Below are positions 1 to 9,166 of a stretch of DNA of 33,796 nucleotides, in pieces. The notes under the pieces were generated by a model. The model did not search any database, was not told the origin of the DNA, and was given only the letters and a program-made list of their open reading frames with translations. A program made the translations under genes and the position numbers. The first letter of the stretch is position 1. Each line of letters begins with the position of its first letter. Source of the stretch: Pseudomonadales bacterium (GTDB lineage: Bacteria > Pseudomonadota > Gammaproteobacteria > Pseudomonadales > Azotimanducaceae); NCBI GenBank assembly GCA_029244465.1, contig JAQWQN010000201.1, positions 1-33,796 of the forward strand. The letters are read 5' to 3'.

Positions 1-63
1 GGTGATACCGTTGTGTATGGACTATGCCGGTGTCCGACTTACCTTTAGTCTCGGTGGGTCTCA

Positions 64-89
64 GCGCCCTAACGGTGAACGTTAGGCGC
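64..89. terminator. stem-loop at the 3' end of the methyltransferase gene
   Basis: Arms at 64-74 (GCGCCCTAACG) and 80-89 (CGTTAGGCGC) pair almost perfectly, with one bulged C and a 5-nt loop. The stem straddles the stop codon (82-84) of the minus-strand gene. There is no T-tract on the minus-strand side, so it is at best an imperfect intrinsic terminator or an RNA-stabilising 3' hairpin. Positions 1-63 hold nothing else I can recognise. Confidence 0.4.
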
Positions 90-699
90 GGCCGGAAACA
101 ATCCAGAGAGGGTCAAACCCGTTTGGGGATTGGTCACTAAACTCGACCTCTGAGAATCCGCTTTCAGTGAGATAGAACATGACGAGACGTACGCGCTCTT
201 CGGGGGGGAGTTTGACAAAAGCGGAAATGGCCTTGGTCGGAAAGAGGCGATGGGACATAGCGATACATATTTTTCCGCCCGGTTTCAGCACTCGCCGTAC
301 CTCAGCCATAACCGCCAGGGGCTGGGTGAGATATTGGATTGAGACTGCGATGGTGGCACGGTCGTAGGTGTCGGAGGCGAAGGGTAAGACGGGTGTGCGG
401 TTAAGGTTTTGCACTGCCCAGTGGGTCAATTGTCGATTGTGTGCCAGTTCGTCCTCGTTCATCCCGAGGCCGGTCACAATGTGGGCGGTTAGCTCTTCTG
501 GATAGTGGCTCACCCAGCTCGACATGAGATCAATAATGGCATCTGCGTTGGCTAGAAATTGACGGTAGTAATCGGTTAGGGCAAATATGGTCGCTTGGTC
601 GATGTGGGTGACAAACCGAGCTTCGGCGTAGAAGTGTTCGTCAGCTGATTCATCTTCTCGAGTGAACCAATTTGCAGGTGGTTGCGTGCTTTCGCTCAA
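82..699 (-). CDS. SAM-dependent methyltransferase-like protein
   Basis: A 205-aa protein whose second half looks like a class I methyltransferase. The segment around residues 105-150 (PFASDTYDRATIAVSIQYL, then EVRRVLKPGGKICIAMSHRLF) matches the motif IV to motif V/VI stretch that follows the cofactor site in UbiE-like enzymes. The usual glycine-rich motif I (E/DxGxGxG) is not visible; in its place is an IIDLMSSW stretch near residue 55. The start is TTG at 699. It overlaps the helicase stop codon by four bases (TTGA) and has a GGAG about 8 nt upstream, which suggests translational coupling to lhr. Substrate unknown. It may be a divergent or non-catalytic methyltransferase fold; the family call is from pattern, not alignment. 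Confidence 0.75.
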   Translation of the reverse strand: MSESTQPPANWFTREDESADEHFYAEARFVTHIDQATIFALTDYYRQFLANADAIIDLMSSWVSHYPEELTAHIVTGLGMNEDELAHNRQLTHWAVQNLNRTPVLPFASDTYDRATIAVSIQYLTQPLAVMAEVRRVLKPGGKICIAMSHRLFPTKAISAFVKLPPEERVRLVMFYLTESGFSEVEFSDQSPNGFDPLWIVSGRA

Positions 700-3600
700 T
701 GTTTCGTCTCCAGGAAAATACTCTTGTGATCTTGGCCAACGCAGAACAGACGATCAAGCGAACCTAAGTATGGGCTTTGTTTTGACGGGGTTTTGTTAAT
801 TTTCCGTACCGAGACTCTGAGCCGACGGTTATAGACCAGATGTTCAAGCACCGAATTGATCGCATCGAGATCGTTATGGTCTGGTGGCACCAGATAGTCA
901 AGTTGGCGGCCATTGCTGTGCAGTACCAAGGCGAGTTCCCCACCGTGAAACGCCAAATAGTTACCTTGTCGACGCTGCGGCAGGTCATCCCATTTGATGC
1001 GCAAACCCGTCGGTGCCACGGGGTCTAATGCGCTGATCCAAAAATTCTCGCCCTGCGCCTGATTCGATTGTAGCGTTGAGAAATTGCGCGGCGTGATGAA
1101 CTGAGGTGTGCTCAACGCGTCGAAAAATTGGCCACTGAAAACCTCCCCCGCAAGTTCCATAATACGCAAAGCACGGAAGGCGTCACGCCATCGCCAGGAT
1201 TTGGCATCGCGTTGCAAGTTCTCTCGGAGGACGAGGTCTCGATTCAAGAAGCCATATCGGTCTAGGAGTAGCCGCACTAGGTCTTTGTCTGCTTCGAGTC
1301 TCGTCACAGGGTCCATGGGTAACGTGGTTGGCGTAAGATGCCAATAGCCAGACCATGTGCGTCCCGGTCTGCCTATTTTACGGCGGCTTGATAGATGATT
1401 TGAAGTAGACTCGATGCTGAATTTTCGTTCAAGACCTTGAATGAGCGGCTCGACGCTATCGCTCGTCAGCTCACCACGCCATACGGCTTGCCACCATTGC
1501 TCGTTGAAGTCAGCGCCGGTACTGCCTTGCTTGTCGACCACTTGTTCGTAGAGGTAGCTCGCTTGCGGGTCGGGAAACCAGGCTGCTGCTGTTGACTCGC
1601 TGTTTGTCTTGAAGAGATCTAGTTCTTCTGGGTAGGTAAATGTGATGTGGTTTTTTTCGGAACCCAGCCAAACCATGCCAAAACGCTGCAGATAGTCGTC
1701 TAACTGATGAGTTAACCAAGGCTTTAAGCGGCTTGGGAGAAAGTCGTGTAGCCAGGCGGAGGCGCTGTTGCTATAGCCGCGCATGGTTTCGAGTACGTTG
1801 AGTACATTTTGCTCAGATGCCGCGCTTGTCAGTCGATGCAGCCCGGCCCAGAAACTTGGCAACGTCGAAATGGGTCGAGCGATAAAGTCAGTCCGTCGTT
1901 GCGCGCGTTGCATCCGCATGAGAATTTCGAAGTTCTCAGCGTCACACCAGCGCATGTCCTCGGTGTCTTCGAGTAGCTGTCCGCTGATATAACGCTGGTC
2001 TACGGTCAATAAATCCGCTGGCATCGATGGTAGCAGTTCGTCGATCTGCGACGCCGAGAGTGGACCGTAAAAGGACAATATTTCTCGGGCAAGCAGCCAA
2101 GCGTTGCGAGGATCAGGGACAACGATTGCGTCCGCTATGACCTGCTTGGGGATCAGCTCAGTGGTGGTTAAAGCGTGCAGCAGTTCATCGTGACAATACC
2201 AGGCGCGACCTGCACTCTCGACTCGGTTGACCCGCGTCATCGTGTTCAAGTTGTGGCGTTGTTGGTCGGTAAGTTCCTGTTGGGGAATGAGGATTCGCTC
2301 CTTTAGCCACTCAAGCCATTCTTCGTCATCCCGCGGTTCATAACCTGGAAATGTGCGTTGGCGCTTTTGCACGAACACGTCCACAACGGCTGAGTCGAGG
2401 CGAGGGCGTAGTGTCTGGTTATGCAACGCATTAGCGATCAAATCGTCGCCTAGGACGCTGATGGCATCGTCTTCTGGCGAATCATCTGCGTACATGTAGC
2501 GGCTAATTTGGTTGAACGTTAGGTTCTGCGAAAATGGGCTAGGGCTGGGAGCTGTGATGAAACTCCACTCGATCGTGCCATGCGCTAGTTCGCCAAGACA
2601 CACTGTTAGACTCGGTAAATCAAATTCATCGTCGAGACAGGTGCGCCAAGTTTCGAGCATGACTGGAAAGTCGTCCATCGTCTTGACTTCCGTCATGAGT
2701 TTTTTGGCCTGCATGCGACTCATCCACAAGGGTAGGCGTTGGTTGAATCGTTGCTTGCTCAGGAGCAGGGCGCGGGCAGCGCATTCACGAAAACGCGCGC
2801 CAAAAAAACCGCTAGATTCAAGGCTTTGACGCAGTAACTCCGGGAGGTTTTCGTTGGTGACCAGATTGATTACCTCGTTGGGATCTACCGGCCCCTTGCA
2901 TTGCAAGACAATCGCATTGTTGTCTGCATGGATATCGAGTTTGTCGCCAAAGCGTCTTTTCCAGGCGGCACGTAGGGCAAGCGCGTAGGGTTGATTAAGG
3001 CGGCTGCCCCAATAGGTGTGGATGACCAGTTGCTGAGGGTCGTCGGGCCCTCGGTAGCCTGCCGGTCCTGTGCGGACCAGTTCAAGGAGCAGATGGTGTC
3101 GGTGTGGTAGCGGTGTCTTGGTATGCGCCCGCTGGCGCTCGAGAAATTCGGTGAGTTCGATTGCGGCGGTGGTCTCGAACCCCAGTTCATGAGTCAATTC
3201 GTTAAGTAAATCTGAGCGCTTGTGGTTGCTCAGGCGCTCCTCTTGCCTCTCCAGGTATTGTGCGATCCGTGAGGAGAAGTGGTATGAGCGGTTGTAGGTA
3301 TCACTGCGCCAAAACGGGGGCGTTGCGCTGCCCGCTTTGGCAGCTCGGACAATGACGTCATTATGCGTGATTCTGTGCACCTGCCAGTGTTGCGTGCCTA
3401 GCGTAAAGGTGTCACCGATGCTTGCTTCCCAGACGAACTCTTCGTCCAATTCACCGAGAACGCTGCCGGTGTCGAGGTGGCGCATCTTGTAGTAACCACG
3501 ATCCGGAATCGTGCCACCGGAGTTGTAGAGTGACAAAATTGCGCCGCGAGTCGCCTGCACAGTGTGATGAATTCGATCGTGAGTGACGCGCGGTTTCAAT

Positions 3601-4979
3601 TCTCTTACGCGGGAACCAGCGTAACGACCAGAGAGCATTTCTATGACTAAATCAAACTGATCACGAAGCAATCCGTGGTACGGCTGAGCGCGCGTGACAA
3701 GTGCGAAGATGTCGTCTGTAGGCCAGGGATCAGTGGCGCAGATCGATAAGATAATTTGCGCAAGAACATCAAGCGCCGCGCCCATGGGCGCGAGTGGTTC
3801 GATGTCATTGCTGGCGACCGCTTGGGCGAGCACTGCTGCTGCTAAGAAATCTTGCGCATGAGTTGGATAGAGGGTGCCTACACTTGTTTCGTCGACTTTG
3901 TGCCCTGCGCGTCCGATCCGCTGCAGAGTCGATGCGATGGACGGAGGGGACTGCACCAGCACGACTTCGTCGAGGTGTCCGATATCAATGCCCATCTCGA
4001 GGGAGTTGGTTGCGACGATGGCTTTGAGACCACCGTCTTTTAAGCGATGCTCAACTTCTGTCCGTACTTCCCGAGCGAGTGAACCATGGTGGGCATAAGC
4101 GACGGGGCCAACTTCATTTTGGTTGATTTTGAGTGTGATTTTTTCGGCGAGGCGACGGCTGTTGGTAAAAAAGAGAGTTGCGGCGTTGCCTTCGATGATG
4201 CCTTTGAAATCGTCGGACAGCGGCTCCCAGATCTTCTGACCTTGGTCGGCAGCCTGTTTCGCAGCTTCTGGAAACCGCACGTGGAAATCGATGTTTTTTG
4301 TGCCCTTGGCCTGCACAATCTCGACGTTGCGTCTGTGCCCCATTGAGTTGTACCCCGCGATATAATCTGCAACGGCTTCGAGCGGATTCACAGTCGCGGA
4401 TAGCGCGATTCGCTGAAACTCTCCGGCCAGGTCGGCGAGGCGTTCCAGATTAGTCATCAGGTGCACGCCCCGCCGGTTGTCCACGATCGAGTGAATTTCA
4501 TCCAGGATCACAGTTTCTACATGGCGCAGTGCTAGACGGCCTTTGACGGTGGTCAGCATGAGCGAGAGACTCTCTGGGGTCGTGATCAGAATCTCGGGCG
4601 GATTGCGCAACAATCGTTGTCGGTCACCCGGTGAGGTGTCGCCGCTGCGGGTGCCGACGCGGATGCGCGGATAGCCATACATCGTCTCGAGTTCTTGCAG
4701 GGGATCGAATAGATTGCGCTGGATGTCGTTGTTGAGCGCCTTCAAGGGCGATATATAGAGTACTTGGGTACGACCAGATGGGTACTCTCCGGAGGCAAAA
4801 TGACTGAGCGCGCTTAGAAACGCAGTGAGGGTCTTACCGCTGCCCGTTGGCGCCGTTGCCAGGATGTGCTTGCCAGCGGCAATGATTGGCCAGCTTTGGC
4901 TTTGCACCAGTGTGGGCTCACCGAATCGATCAGAAAACCAGTTCGCAACGCTGTCATGAAAAAGCGAGTGCATTTGCAT
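696..4979 (-). CDS. lhr: Lhr-type superfamily 2 ATP-dependent helicase
   Basis: A 1427-aa large helicase-related protein, slightly shorter than E. coli Lhr (about 1540 aa). Visible motifs: Walker A APTGSGKT at residues 43-50, TTPESL at 133-138, DEIH box at 160-163, SAT at 194-196, and motif VI QRIGRAGH at 353-360. The long C-terminal part is typical of full-length Lhr, with winged-helix and Lhr-specific domains. Family members translocate 3'-5' on single-stranded DNA and unwind RNA:DNA hybrids, and are linked to DNA repair. It is the first gene of a two-gene unit with the methyltransferase-like gene. It diverges from the small membrane-protein gene over 56 bp, which must hold both promoters. 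An alternative start is Met3 (4973). Confidence 0.95.
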   Translation of the reverse strand: MQMHSLFHDSVANWFSDRFGEPTLVQSQSWPIIAAGKHILATAPTGSGKTLTAFLSALSHFASGEYPSGRTQVLYISPLKALNNDIQRNLFDPLQELETMYGYPRIRVGTRSGDTSPGDRQRLLRNPPEILITTPESLSLMLTTVKGRLALRHVETVILDEIHSIVDNRRGVHLMTNLERLADLAGEFQRIALSATVNPLEAVADYIAGYNSMGHRRNVEIVQAKGTKNIDFHVRFPEAAKQAADQGQKIWEPLSDDFKGIIEGNAATLFFTNSRRLAEKITLKINQNEVGPVAYAHHGSLAREVRTEVEHRLKDGGLKAIVATNSLEMGIDIGHLDEVVLVQSPPSIASTLQRIGRAGHKVDETSVGTLYPTHAQDFLAAAVLAQAVASNDIEPLAPMGAALDVLAQIILSICATDPWPTDDIFALVTRAQPYHGLLRDQFDLVIEMLSGRYAGSRVRELKPRVTHDRIHHTVQATRGAILSLYNSGGTIPDRGYYKMRHLDTGSVLGELDEEFVWEASIGDTFTLGTQHWQVHRITHNDVIVRAAKAGSATPPFWRSDTYNRSYHFSSRIAQYLERQEERLSNHKRSDLLNELTHELGFETTAAIELTEFLERQRAHTKTPLPHRHHLLLELVRTGPAGYRGPDDPQQLVIHTYWGSRLNQPYALALRAAWKRRFGDKLDIHADNNAIVLQCKGPVDPNEVINLVTNENLPELLRQSLESSGFFGARFRECAARALLLSKQRFNQRLPLWMSRMQAKKLMTEVKTMDDFPVMLETWRTCLDDEFDLPSLTVCLGELAHGTIEWSFITAPSPSPFSQNLTFNQISRYMYADDSPEDDAISVLGDDLIANALHNQTLRPRLDSAVVDVFVQKRQRTFPGYEPRDDEEWLEWLKERILIPQQELTDQQRHNLNTMTRVNRVESAGRAWYCHDELLHALTTTELIPKQVIADAIVVPDPRNAWLLAREILSFYGPLSASQIDELLPSMPADLLTVDQRYISGQLLEDTEDMRWCDAENFEILMRMQRAQRRTDFIARPISTLPSFWAGLHRLTSAASEQNVLNVLETMRGYSNSASAWLHDFLPSRLKPWLTHQLDDYLQRFGMVWLGSEKNHITFTYPEELDLFKTNSESTAAAWFPDPQASYLYEQVVDKQGSTGADFNEQWWQAVWRGELTSDSVEPLIQGLERKFSIESTSNHLSSRRKIGRPGRTWSGYWHLTPTTLPMDPVTRLEADKDLVRLLLDRYGFLNRDLVLRENLQRDAKSWRWRDAFRALRIMELAGEVFSGQFFDALSTPQFITPRNFSTLQSNQAQGENFWISALDPVAPTGLRIKWDDLPQRRQGNYLAFHGGELALVLHSNGRQLDYLVPPDHNDLDAINSVLEHLVYNRRLRVSVRKINKTPSKQSPYLGSLDRLFCVGQDHKSIFLETKH

Positions 4980-5035
4980 GGGGAGATTACAGCACGTTTG
5001 GGTTTATCATGCCGCTTTTGCCGAACTGAGAACGC

Positions 5036-5392
5036 ATGTACGCAGTCCTCGCTTTCTTGCGGACCATAATTTGTAGCGGCGTGGCTTTTGTTGTGTGGTG
5101 GGTGTTGAGTCGATCACTTGGCGCAGACTCATTAGTGAGCCTCATGGTCCCGGTTTGGATCGGCGGTATTGCTGGCGGGGCGGTGTGTTCTATGTTTAAT
5201 GCCCGTCAAGGCATCACGCTTGCTTTCACGTGTGGTGTTTTATTGACGGTTGGGTTCTTGTACGCACGACACGGGTTGGCGGGAATGTCGCTGGGTCCGA
5301 ACACGCTGTTGACCCTTTGGCCACTTTGGTTTCCACCCGCATTTTATGGCGGCGCGTATGGTTACATTTTAATACTGCGGCGGTTGAGATGA
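5036..5392 (+). CDS. small integral membrane protein
   Basis: A 118-aa hydrophobic protein with four likely transmembrane helices, around residues 5-25, 35-55, 58-77 and 88-113, and a basic C-terminal tail (LRRLR). No conserved catalytic motif is visible and I do not recognise the family. It starts at ATG 5036, 56 bp from the divergent lhr start, with only a weak GAG upstream. It ends 23 bp before the CoA-transferase gene and so is probably co-transcribed with it. Cytoplasmic-membrane location is inferred from hydrophobicity. Confidence 0.7.
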   Translation: MYAVLAFLRTIICSGVAFVVWWVLSRSLGADSLVSLMVPVWIGGIAGGAVCSMFNARQGITLAFTCGVLLTVGFLYARHGLAGMSLGPNTLLTLWPLWFPPAFYGGAYGYILILRRLR

Positions 5393-5415
5393 GTCGAAAT
5401 GAATAGGAGCGAGCT

Positions 5416-6630
5416 GTGAGTAACCCGGTTGAGTTTTTGTCGCGCGGGCAGCGGATTTTTGTTGGGGCTGCGAGCAATGAGCCCCTGTCTTTACTGCAAA
5501 ACCTGCAGACCAGTGGCGTACCCGAAGAACTCCGGTTTATTCAGTTTCCGCTTGGGGCGATGAATTCTACGGATTTCACGGCGTTTTCGAATACGGCCTC
5601 TGTGGAGACGTTCTTCATGACGCCAACGCTCGCCAAAGCGTCTGATACGAGTCGGGTGTTCTTCAAGCCCATGCAGATGCGGTGGGTCTATGATTATCTC
5701 TTGCAGAATGTCGATGTCGCGTTAATACAAGTGGCTAGAGATCGCCATGGGGTACTTAGACTTGGACCTAATACTGACTTTATCGGTGCCGTGCTGGGTT
5801 GCGCAACAACCGTGCTCGCGGAACTCAACAACTGCATTGTGGCGCCCGCGGGGGCACCGCAGATCGCGCCGTCACAGATTAATTACTTATATGAGTCTGA
5901 ACGAGAAATACCCGAAATACCCATCCCCAATATCGATGAAGCTGCGGCGACTATCGGTGCGCTAGTAGCAGATTTGATCAATGACGGGGACTGCGTACAG
6001 ACCGGTATAGGCGCGATCCCAGCAGCTATTCTTAGTCGTCTAGACCGTAAAAATGATCTGGGTTTGCATGGGGGCTTGATCGATGATGGTGGTATGGCAC
6101 TCATAAAAGCGGGCAATGTAACCGGTCTGCGCAAGCCGATGGATACGGGGCTCCACGTGACAGGTATAGGGCTTGGCACAAAGGCGTTAATCGATTGGTT
6201 GAGTGAAACACCGGAGGTGGTCTTTCGCAGTGCGAATCACACCCATGAGGCAAGCGCCATCGCGCAATTACCCAACTTTGTGAGCATCAACTCAGCCGTT
6301 GAGATTGATCTCTTTGGCCAAGTTAATGCGGAGGTCGCAGGTGGACGGCAGATTTCCGGTACCGGCGGATCGGTCGACTTTATGCGTGCCGCCAAGCACT
6401 CCAAGGGCGGCAAGTCGATTGTAGCGCTCAACGCCACCGCTCGTGGTGGTAGCCTATCCAGGATCGTGCCAAAAGTTGAGATGGTGACTGCTTTGCGTAC
6501 AGACGTCGATATTGTGGTCACTGAGTACGGGGTTGCTGAGCTAAAGCACGCTTCGAATCAGGAGCGAGCAGAGGCTCTGATCAATATCGCAGCACCAGAT
6601 TTCCGGGACGCGCTGAAAGCCTGTCTTTAG
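5416..6630 (+). CDS. acetyl-CoA hydrolase/transferase family protein (4-hydroxybutyrate CoA-transferase-like)
   Basis: A 404-aa member of the family I CoA-transferases that includes acetyl-CoA hydrolase and 4-hydroxybutyrate CoA-transferase. Family signatures seen: QTGIGAIP at residues 195-202, the INSAVEIDLFGQVN segment at 291-304 that carries the expected catalytic-glutamate region, RQISGTGG at 311-318, and a C-terminal VTEYGVAEL. It moves CoA between short-chain acyl groups; the exact acyl donor cannot be read from sequence. The start is GTG at 5416 with AGGAGC about 8 nt upstream. It follows the membrane-protein gene closely. A GC-rich hairpin lies about 30 bp past its stop. Confidence 0.9.
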   Translation: MSNPVEFLSRGQRIFVGAASNEPLSLLQNLQTSGVPEELRFIQFPLGAMNSTDFTAFSNTASVETFFMTPTLAKASDTSRVFFKPMQMRWVYDYLLQNVDVALIQVARDRHGVLRLGPNTDFIGAVLGCATTVLAELNNCIVAPAGAPQIAPSQINYLYESEREIPEIPIPNIDEAAATIGALVADLINDGDCVQTGIGAIPAAILSRLDRKNDLGLHGGLIDDGGMALIKAGNVTGLRKPMDTGLHVTGIGLGTKALIDWLSETPEVVFRSANHTHEASAIAQLPNFVSINSAVEIDLFGQVNAEVAGGRQISGTGGSVDFMRAAKHSKGGKSIVALNATARGGSLSRIVPKVEMVTALRTDVDIVVTEYGVAELKHASNQERAEALINIAAPDFRDALKACL

Positions 6631-6663
6631 TTAGCCAAAAGTTCGTATAAATCGCCGCACAGT

Positions 6664-6688
6664 GCGCACGGAGGACCGGAGCGTGCGC
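6664..6688. terminator. GC-rich stem-loop after the CoA-transferase gene
   Basis: GCGCACG (6664-6670) and CGTGCGC (6682-6688) form a perfect 7-bp stem with an 11-nt loop. There is no following T-run, so a simple intrinsic terminator is uncertain. It sits 33 bp after the stop at 6630, where a 3'-end structure would be expected. Confidence 0.35.
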
Positions 6689-6728
6689 CTTCTCGCAAAA
6701 AGGGTGTGCGCGACTTCACGAATTCACA

Positions 6729-6756
6729 TTGCCGATCGGACTGGATGGTCTACCTT
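6729..6756 (+). promoter_or_regulatory. possible sigma-70-type promoter for the zinc-ribbon gene
   Basis: TTGCCG (6729-6734) and TACCTT (6751-6756) are separated by 16 nt and lie about 80 bp before the small zinc-ribbon gene. The fit to consensus is moderate only. The rest of 6631-6837 holds the stem-loop above and one copy of a repeated GCGCTAACGG word (6815-6824). Confidence 0.25.
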
Positions 6757-6837
6757 TATTTAGAATGATCCGAAGCTTTTTGTGTCCAAGTTGCAACTAT
6801 TTGCGACCGCAGGCGCGCTAACGGATCGGAGAAAAGG

Positions 6838-7089
6838 ATGCCTCGGACAATGGAATACATCGGAATTGATCCTGCAGTTGGGTTGGAATGCGCAAGCTGC
6901 AATCACATATCCCGGTTGCCCTACAGCCAACTTTTGAATCGGGTGCTCGACGAGAGCGAGATCTATTGCGACGGATGCAGTCGCGCTATGACGCACGACT
7001 GGACCACGGTCAACGTCGTTCAGAACATTATCCGCAAACGCCTCGAGCAGGCTAACGAAGACAAAACTAAGAAGACAGGTACGGCATAA
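6838..7089 (+). CDS. small zinc-ribbon protein of unknown function
   Basis: An 83-aa protein with two CxxC pairs, C18/C21 (CASC) and C44/C47 (CDGC). The spacing suits a single four-cysteine zinc ribbon. The C-terminal third is lysine/glutamate-rich and probably helical. No enzyme motif is visible. The start is supported by GGAG at 6828-6831, 6 nt before the ATG. A GCGCTAACGG word sits in the leader 13 nt upstream of the start. It converges on oligopeptidase B with a 16-bp gap. I do not recognise the family; a nucleic-acid or protein-binding role would be a guess. Confidence 0.65.
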   Translation: MPRTMEYIGIDPAVGLECASCNHISRLPYSQLLNRVLDESEIYCDGCSRAMTHDWTTVNVVQNIIRKRLEQANEDKTKKTGTA

Positions 7090-7105
7090 CTCGTCTCATT
7101 TCGAT

Positions 7106-9166
7106 CTAGCTGGTCGATGCGATCTGGCTTGATAGTAAGTCTAAGAAAAAAGCGTATTCTTCAGCGGTCTCTTTGAGGCGATCAAATCGTCCCGATTTAC
7201 CGCCGTGACCTGCTCCCATATTGGTTTTTAGGAGCAGGGGCGCCTCGTTCGTGCGTAGGTAGCGCATCTTCGCGACAAATTTAGCAGGTTCCCAGTAAGT
7301 TACCCGAGGGTCGTTGAGACCGGCGGTGACGAGTAGCGGTGGGTAGTCGCAGGCGCCAAGTTGATCGTAGGGGGAGTAGGACTGGATCAAGGTAAACGTG
7401 TTCGCATCTGTGATGGGGTTACCCCACTCGGGCCATTCTAGTGGTGTGAGTGGTAAGTCTGCATCGAGCATCGTGTTGAGGACGTCTACGAACGGCACAT
7501 GCGCGGCTATTGCGCCCCAAAGTTCGGGTGCCTGATTCATAGCGGCACCCATGAGTTCCCCACCGGCGCTGCCACCAGCGATCGCAATACGACCCGACGA
7601 AGTGTAGTTGCGCGCAATGAGCTGGTGGGCGCAGTCGACAAAGTCGTTAAAAGTATTGGTTCGGGCTTCCAATTTGCCGTCTAGATACCACTGATAGCCC
7701 AGATCGTCGCCGCCTCGGATGTGGGCAATGGCAAAAATGAAGCCTCGGTTCAGCAGCGATAAACGGACTGATGAAAACGACGGTGGAATCGACAGGCCGT
7801 AAGCGCCATAACCATAGAGGTAGAGGGGTGCGCTGCCGTTGAGGGGAGTGTCTTTGTGGTAGACCAAACTCAGCGGCACTGTGGTCTTGTCTCGTACGGT
7901 GAGGTTCAGACGTTCTGAGCAATAGTTTGTCGCGTCGTAGCCTGAAGGAATTTTTTGGACCTTGCGCGTTGCCAAAGTGCGCGTTGCCAAGTGATAGTCG
8001 AACACGGTGTTAGGCGTCACCATGGAGGTGTAGGTCACTTGCAACTCGTCCGTGGCGAAGTTTGGATTGCGACCCAAACCGGCGTCATACGTGTCCTCTG
8101 GAAACTCGATTCGATGTTGCTCACCGTTGGCTTGGATGATTCGTATTTGATCGAGTCCATCAATTCGTTCAAGCAGGATGACTCGGTCCTGGAGGATCAG
8201 GTGGTCAGTGAAATAGTGTCGCGCGTCTCCCGCAACGAACTTGTGCCAGTTGTCCTCAGAGGGTGCGTTCTCCGGCGCTTGATAAAGGTCAAAATTGAAG
8301 TGTTCGCGGTTTGAGCGAATCACAAACCTTCCATCGCCGTGGTCGACATGATACTCATGGTTTTCGCGGCGTTGTGAAATCAAATTCAACGGGGCGGTAA
8401 GGTTTGCCCGCGGCAAAAAGTAAACTTCATTGTGGGTGTGACCCCCTGACGAAATAAACACAAACTGCTCGGACTGGGCGAGATCGGTTGAGACGAAGAA
8501 GCTGGTGTCCGCCTCCTCGTAGATCACTGTCTCTTCAGCGGTGTCCAGACGGTGGTGCCGAACCTGATATGGACGCCACTCCTCGGACACAAGCGTGTAG
8601 AGAAAGCTTGTGCTCTCAGCATCCCACACGACTCCGTCTATGGTATTGGCGATTGGCGGGGCGAGGCTCTCCCGTGTGGCCAATTTAAGCACGCGTGTCG
8701 TAAAACGTTCGCTGCCATTGGTGTCGGCACTGTACGCGAGCTTTGTGCCGTCAGGACTGACACTGATAGAACCCAGGCGGAAAAACTGCAAACCTTCAGC
8801 CAGGCTGACCTCGTCTAGCAGGACCTCCCATGTGTTGGGCTGGGCTGCTGATGCTCTATACCAACTGCGGTATTGTGCATCTTTTGCAAAGCGCCATTGG
8901 TACCACCATCCGTTCTTCAGATAAGGGACACTTTCGTCTGCGGCTGGCTGGCGAGCCTTCATTTCTTCAAACAGCGCCTCTACTGAGTCCGTTAGACCGT
9001 CCATATACTCATCGAAATGGAGGTTCTCCGCCTGTAGGTGGCGAATCACCTCAGGATCGGAGACGTCGGGATAGTTTGGGTCCTTGAGCCACGCGTAGGG
9101 ATCCTCTACCGTGATGCCATGATGGGTAAAGCGGTGCGCTACGCGTTTGGCGACTGGCGCAGTCAC
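7106..9166 (-). CDS. ptrB: oligopeptidase B (protease II), S9A prolyl oligopeptidase family
   Basis: A 686-aa serine peptidase, the same length as E. coli PtrB. The N-terminal part is the seven-bladed beta-propeller that restricts access to short peptides; the C-terminal part (from about residue 410) is the alpha/beta hydrolase. The catalytic triad is visible: Ser533 in GGSAGG, Asp619 in AGLNDPRV, His654 in GAGHGGKSG. The family cleaves oligopeptides after Arg/Lys in the cytoplasm. The GTG start at 9166 directly follows the TAG of the acyl-CoA dehydrogenase, so the two are an operon. A 15-bp direct repeat near 7963-7990 encodes a doubled LATRT/LATRK. No signal peptide is visible. Confidence 0.95.
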   Translation of the reverse strand: MTAPVAKRVAHRFTHHGITVEDPYAWLKDPNYPDVSDPEVIRHLQAENLHFDEYMDGLTDSVEALFEEMKARQPAADESVPYLKNGWWYQWRFAKDAQYRSWYRASAAQPNTWEVLLDEVSLAEGLQFFRLGSISVSPDGTKLAYSADTNGSERFTTRVLKLATRESLAPPIANTIDGVVWDAESTSFLYTLVSEEWRPYQVRHHRLDTAEETVIYEEADTSFFVSTDLAQSEQFVFISSGGHTHNEVYFLPRANLTAPLNLISQRRENHEYHVDHGDGRFVIRSNREHFNFDLYQAPENAPSEDNWHKFVAGDARHYFTDHLILQDRVILLERIDGLDQIRIIQANGEQHRIEFPEDTYDAGLGRNPNFATDELQVTYTSMVTPNTVFDYHLATRTLATRKVQKIPSGYDATNYCSERLNLTVRDKTTVPLSLVYHKDTPLNGSAPLYLYGYGAYGLSIPPSFSSVRLSLLNRGFIFAIAHIRGGDDLGYQWYLDGKLEARTNTFNDFVDCAHQLIARNYTSSGRIAIAGGSAGGELMGAAMNQAPELWGAIAAHVPFVDVLNTMLDADLPLTPLEWPEWGNPITDANTFTLIQSYSPYDQLGACDYPPLLVTAGLNDPRVTYWEPAKFVAKMRYLRTNEAPLLLKTNMGAGHGGKSGRFDRLKETAEEYAFFLDLLSSQIASTS

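Noticed and set aside
64..89. GCCCTAAC...GTTAGGC resembling integron attC core sites
   Set aside because: The two core-like ends are only about 5 nt apart; real attC sites span roughly 57-141 bp and there is no integrase or cassette array.
6729..6756. Treating every TTG/TA-rich pair in the spacers as a promoter
   Set aside because: Most had wrong spacing or poor -10 boxes; only two promoter candidates were kept, at low confidence.
7963..7990. 15-bp direct repeat (TGCGCGTTGCCAA twice) as a regulatory element
   Set aside because: It is in frame inside ptrB and simply encodes a doubled five-residue unit.
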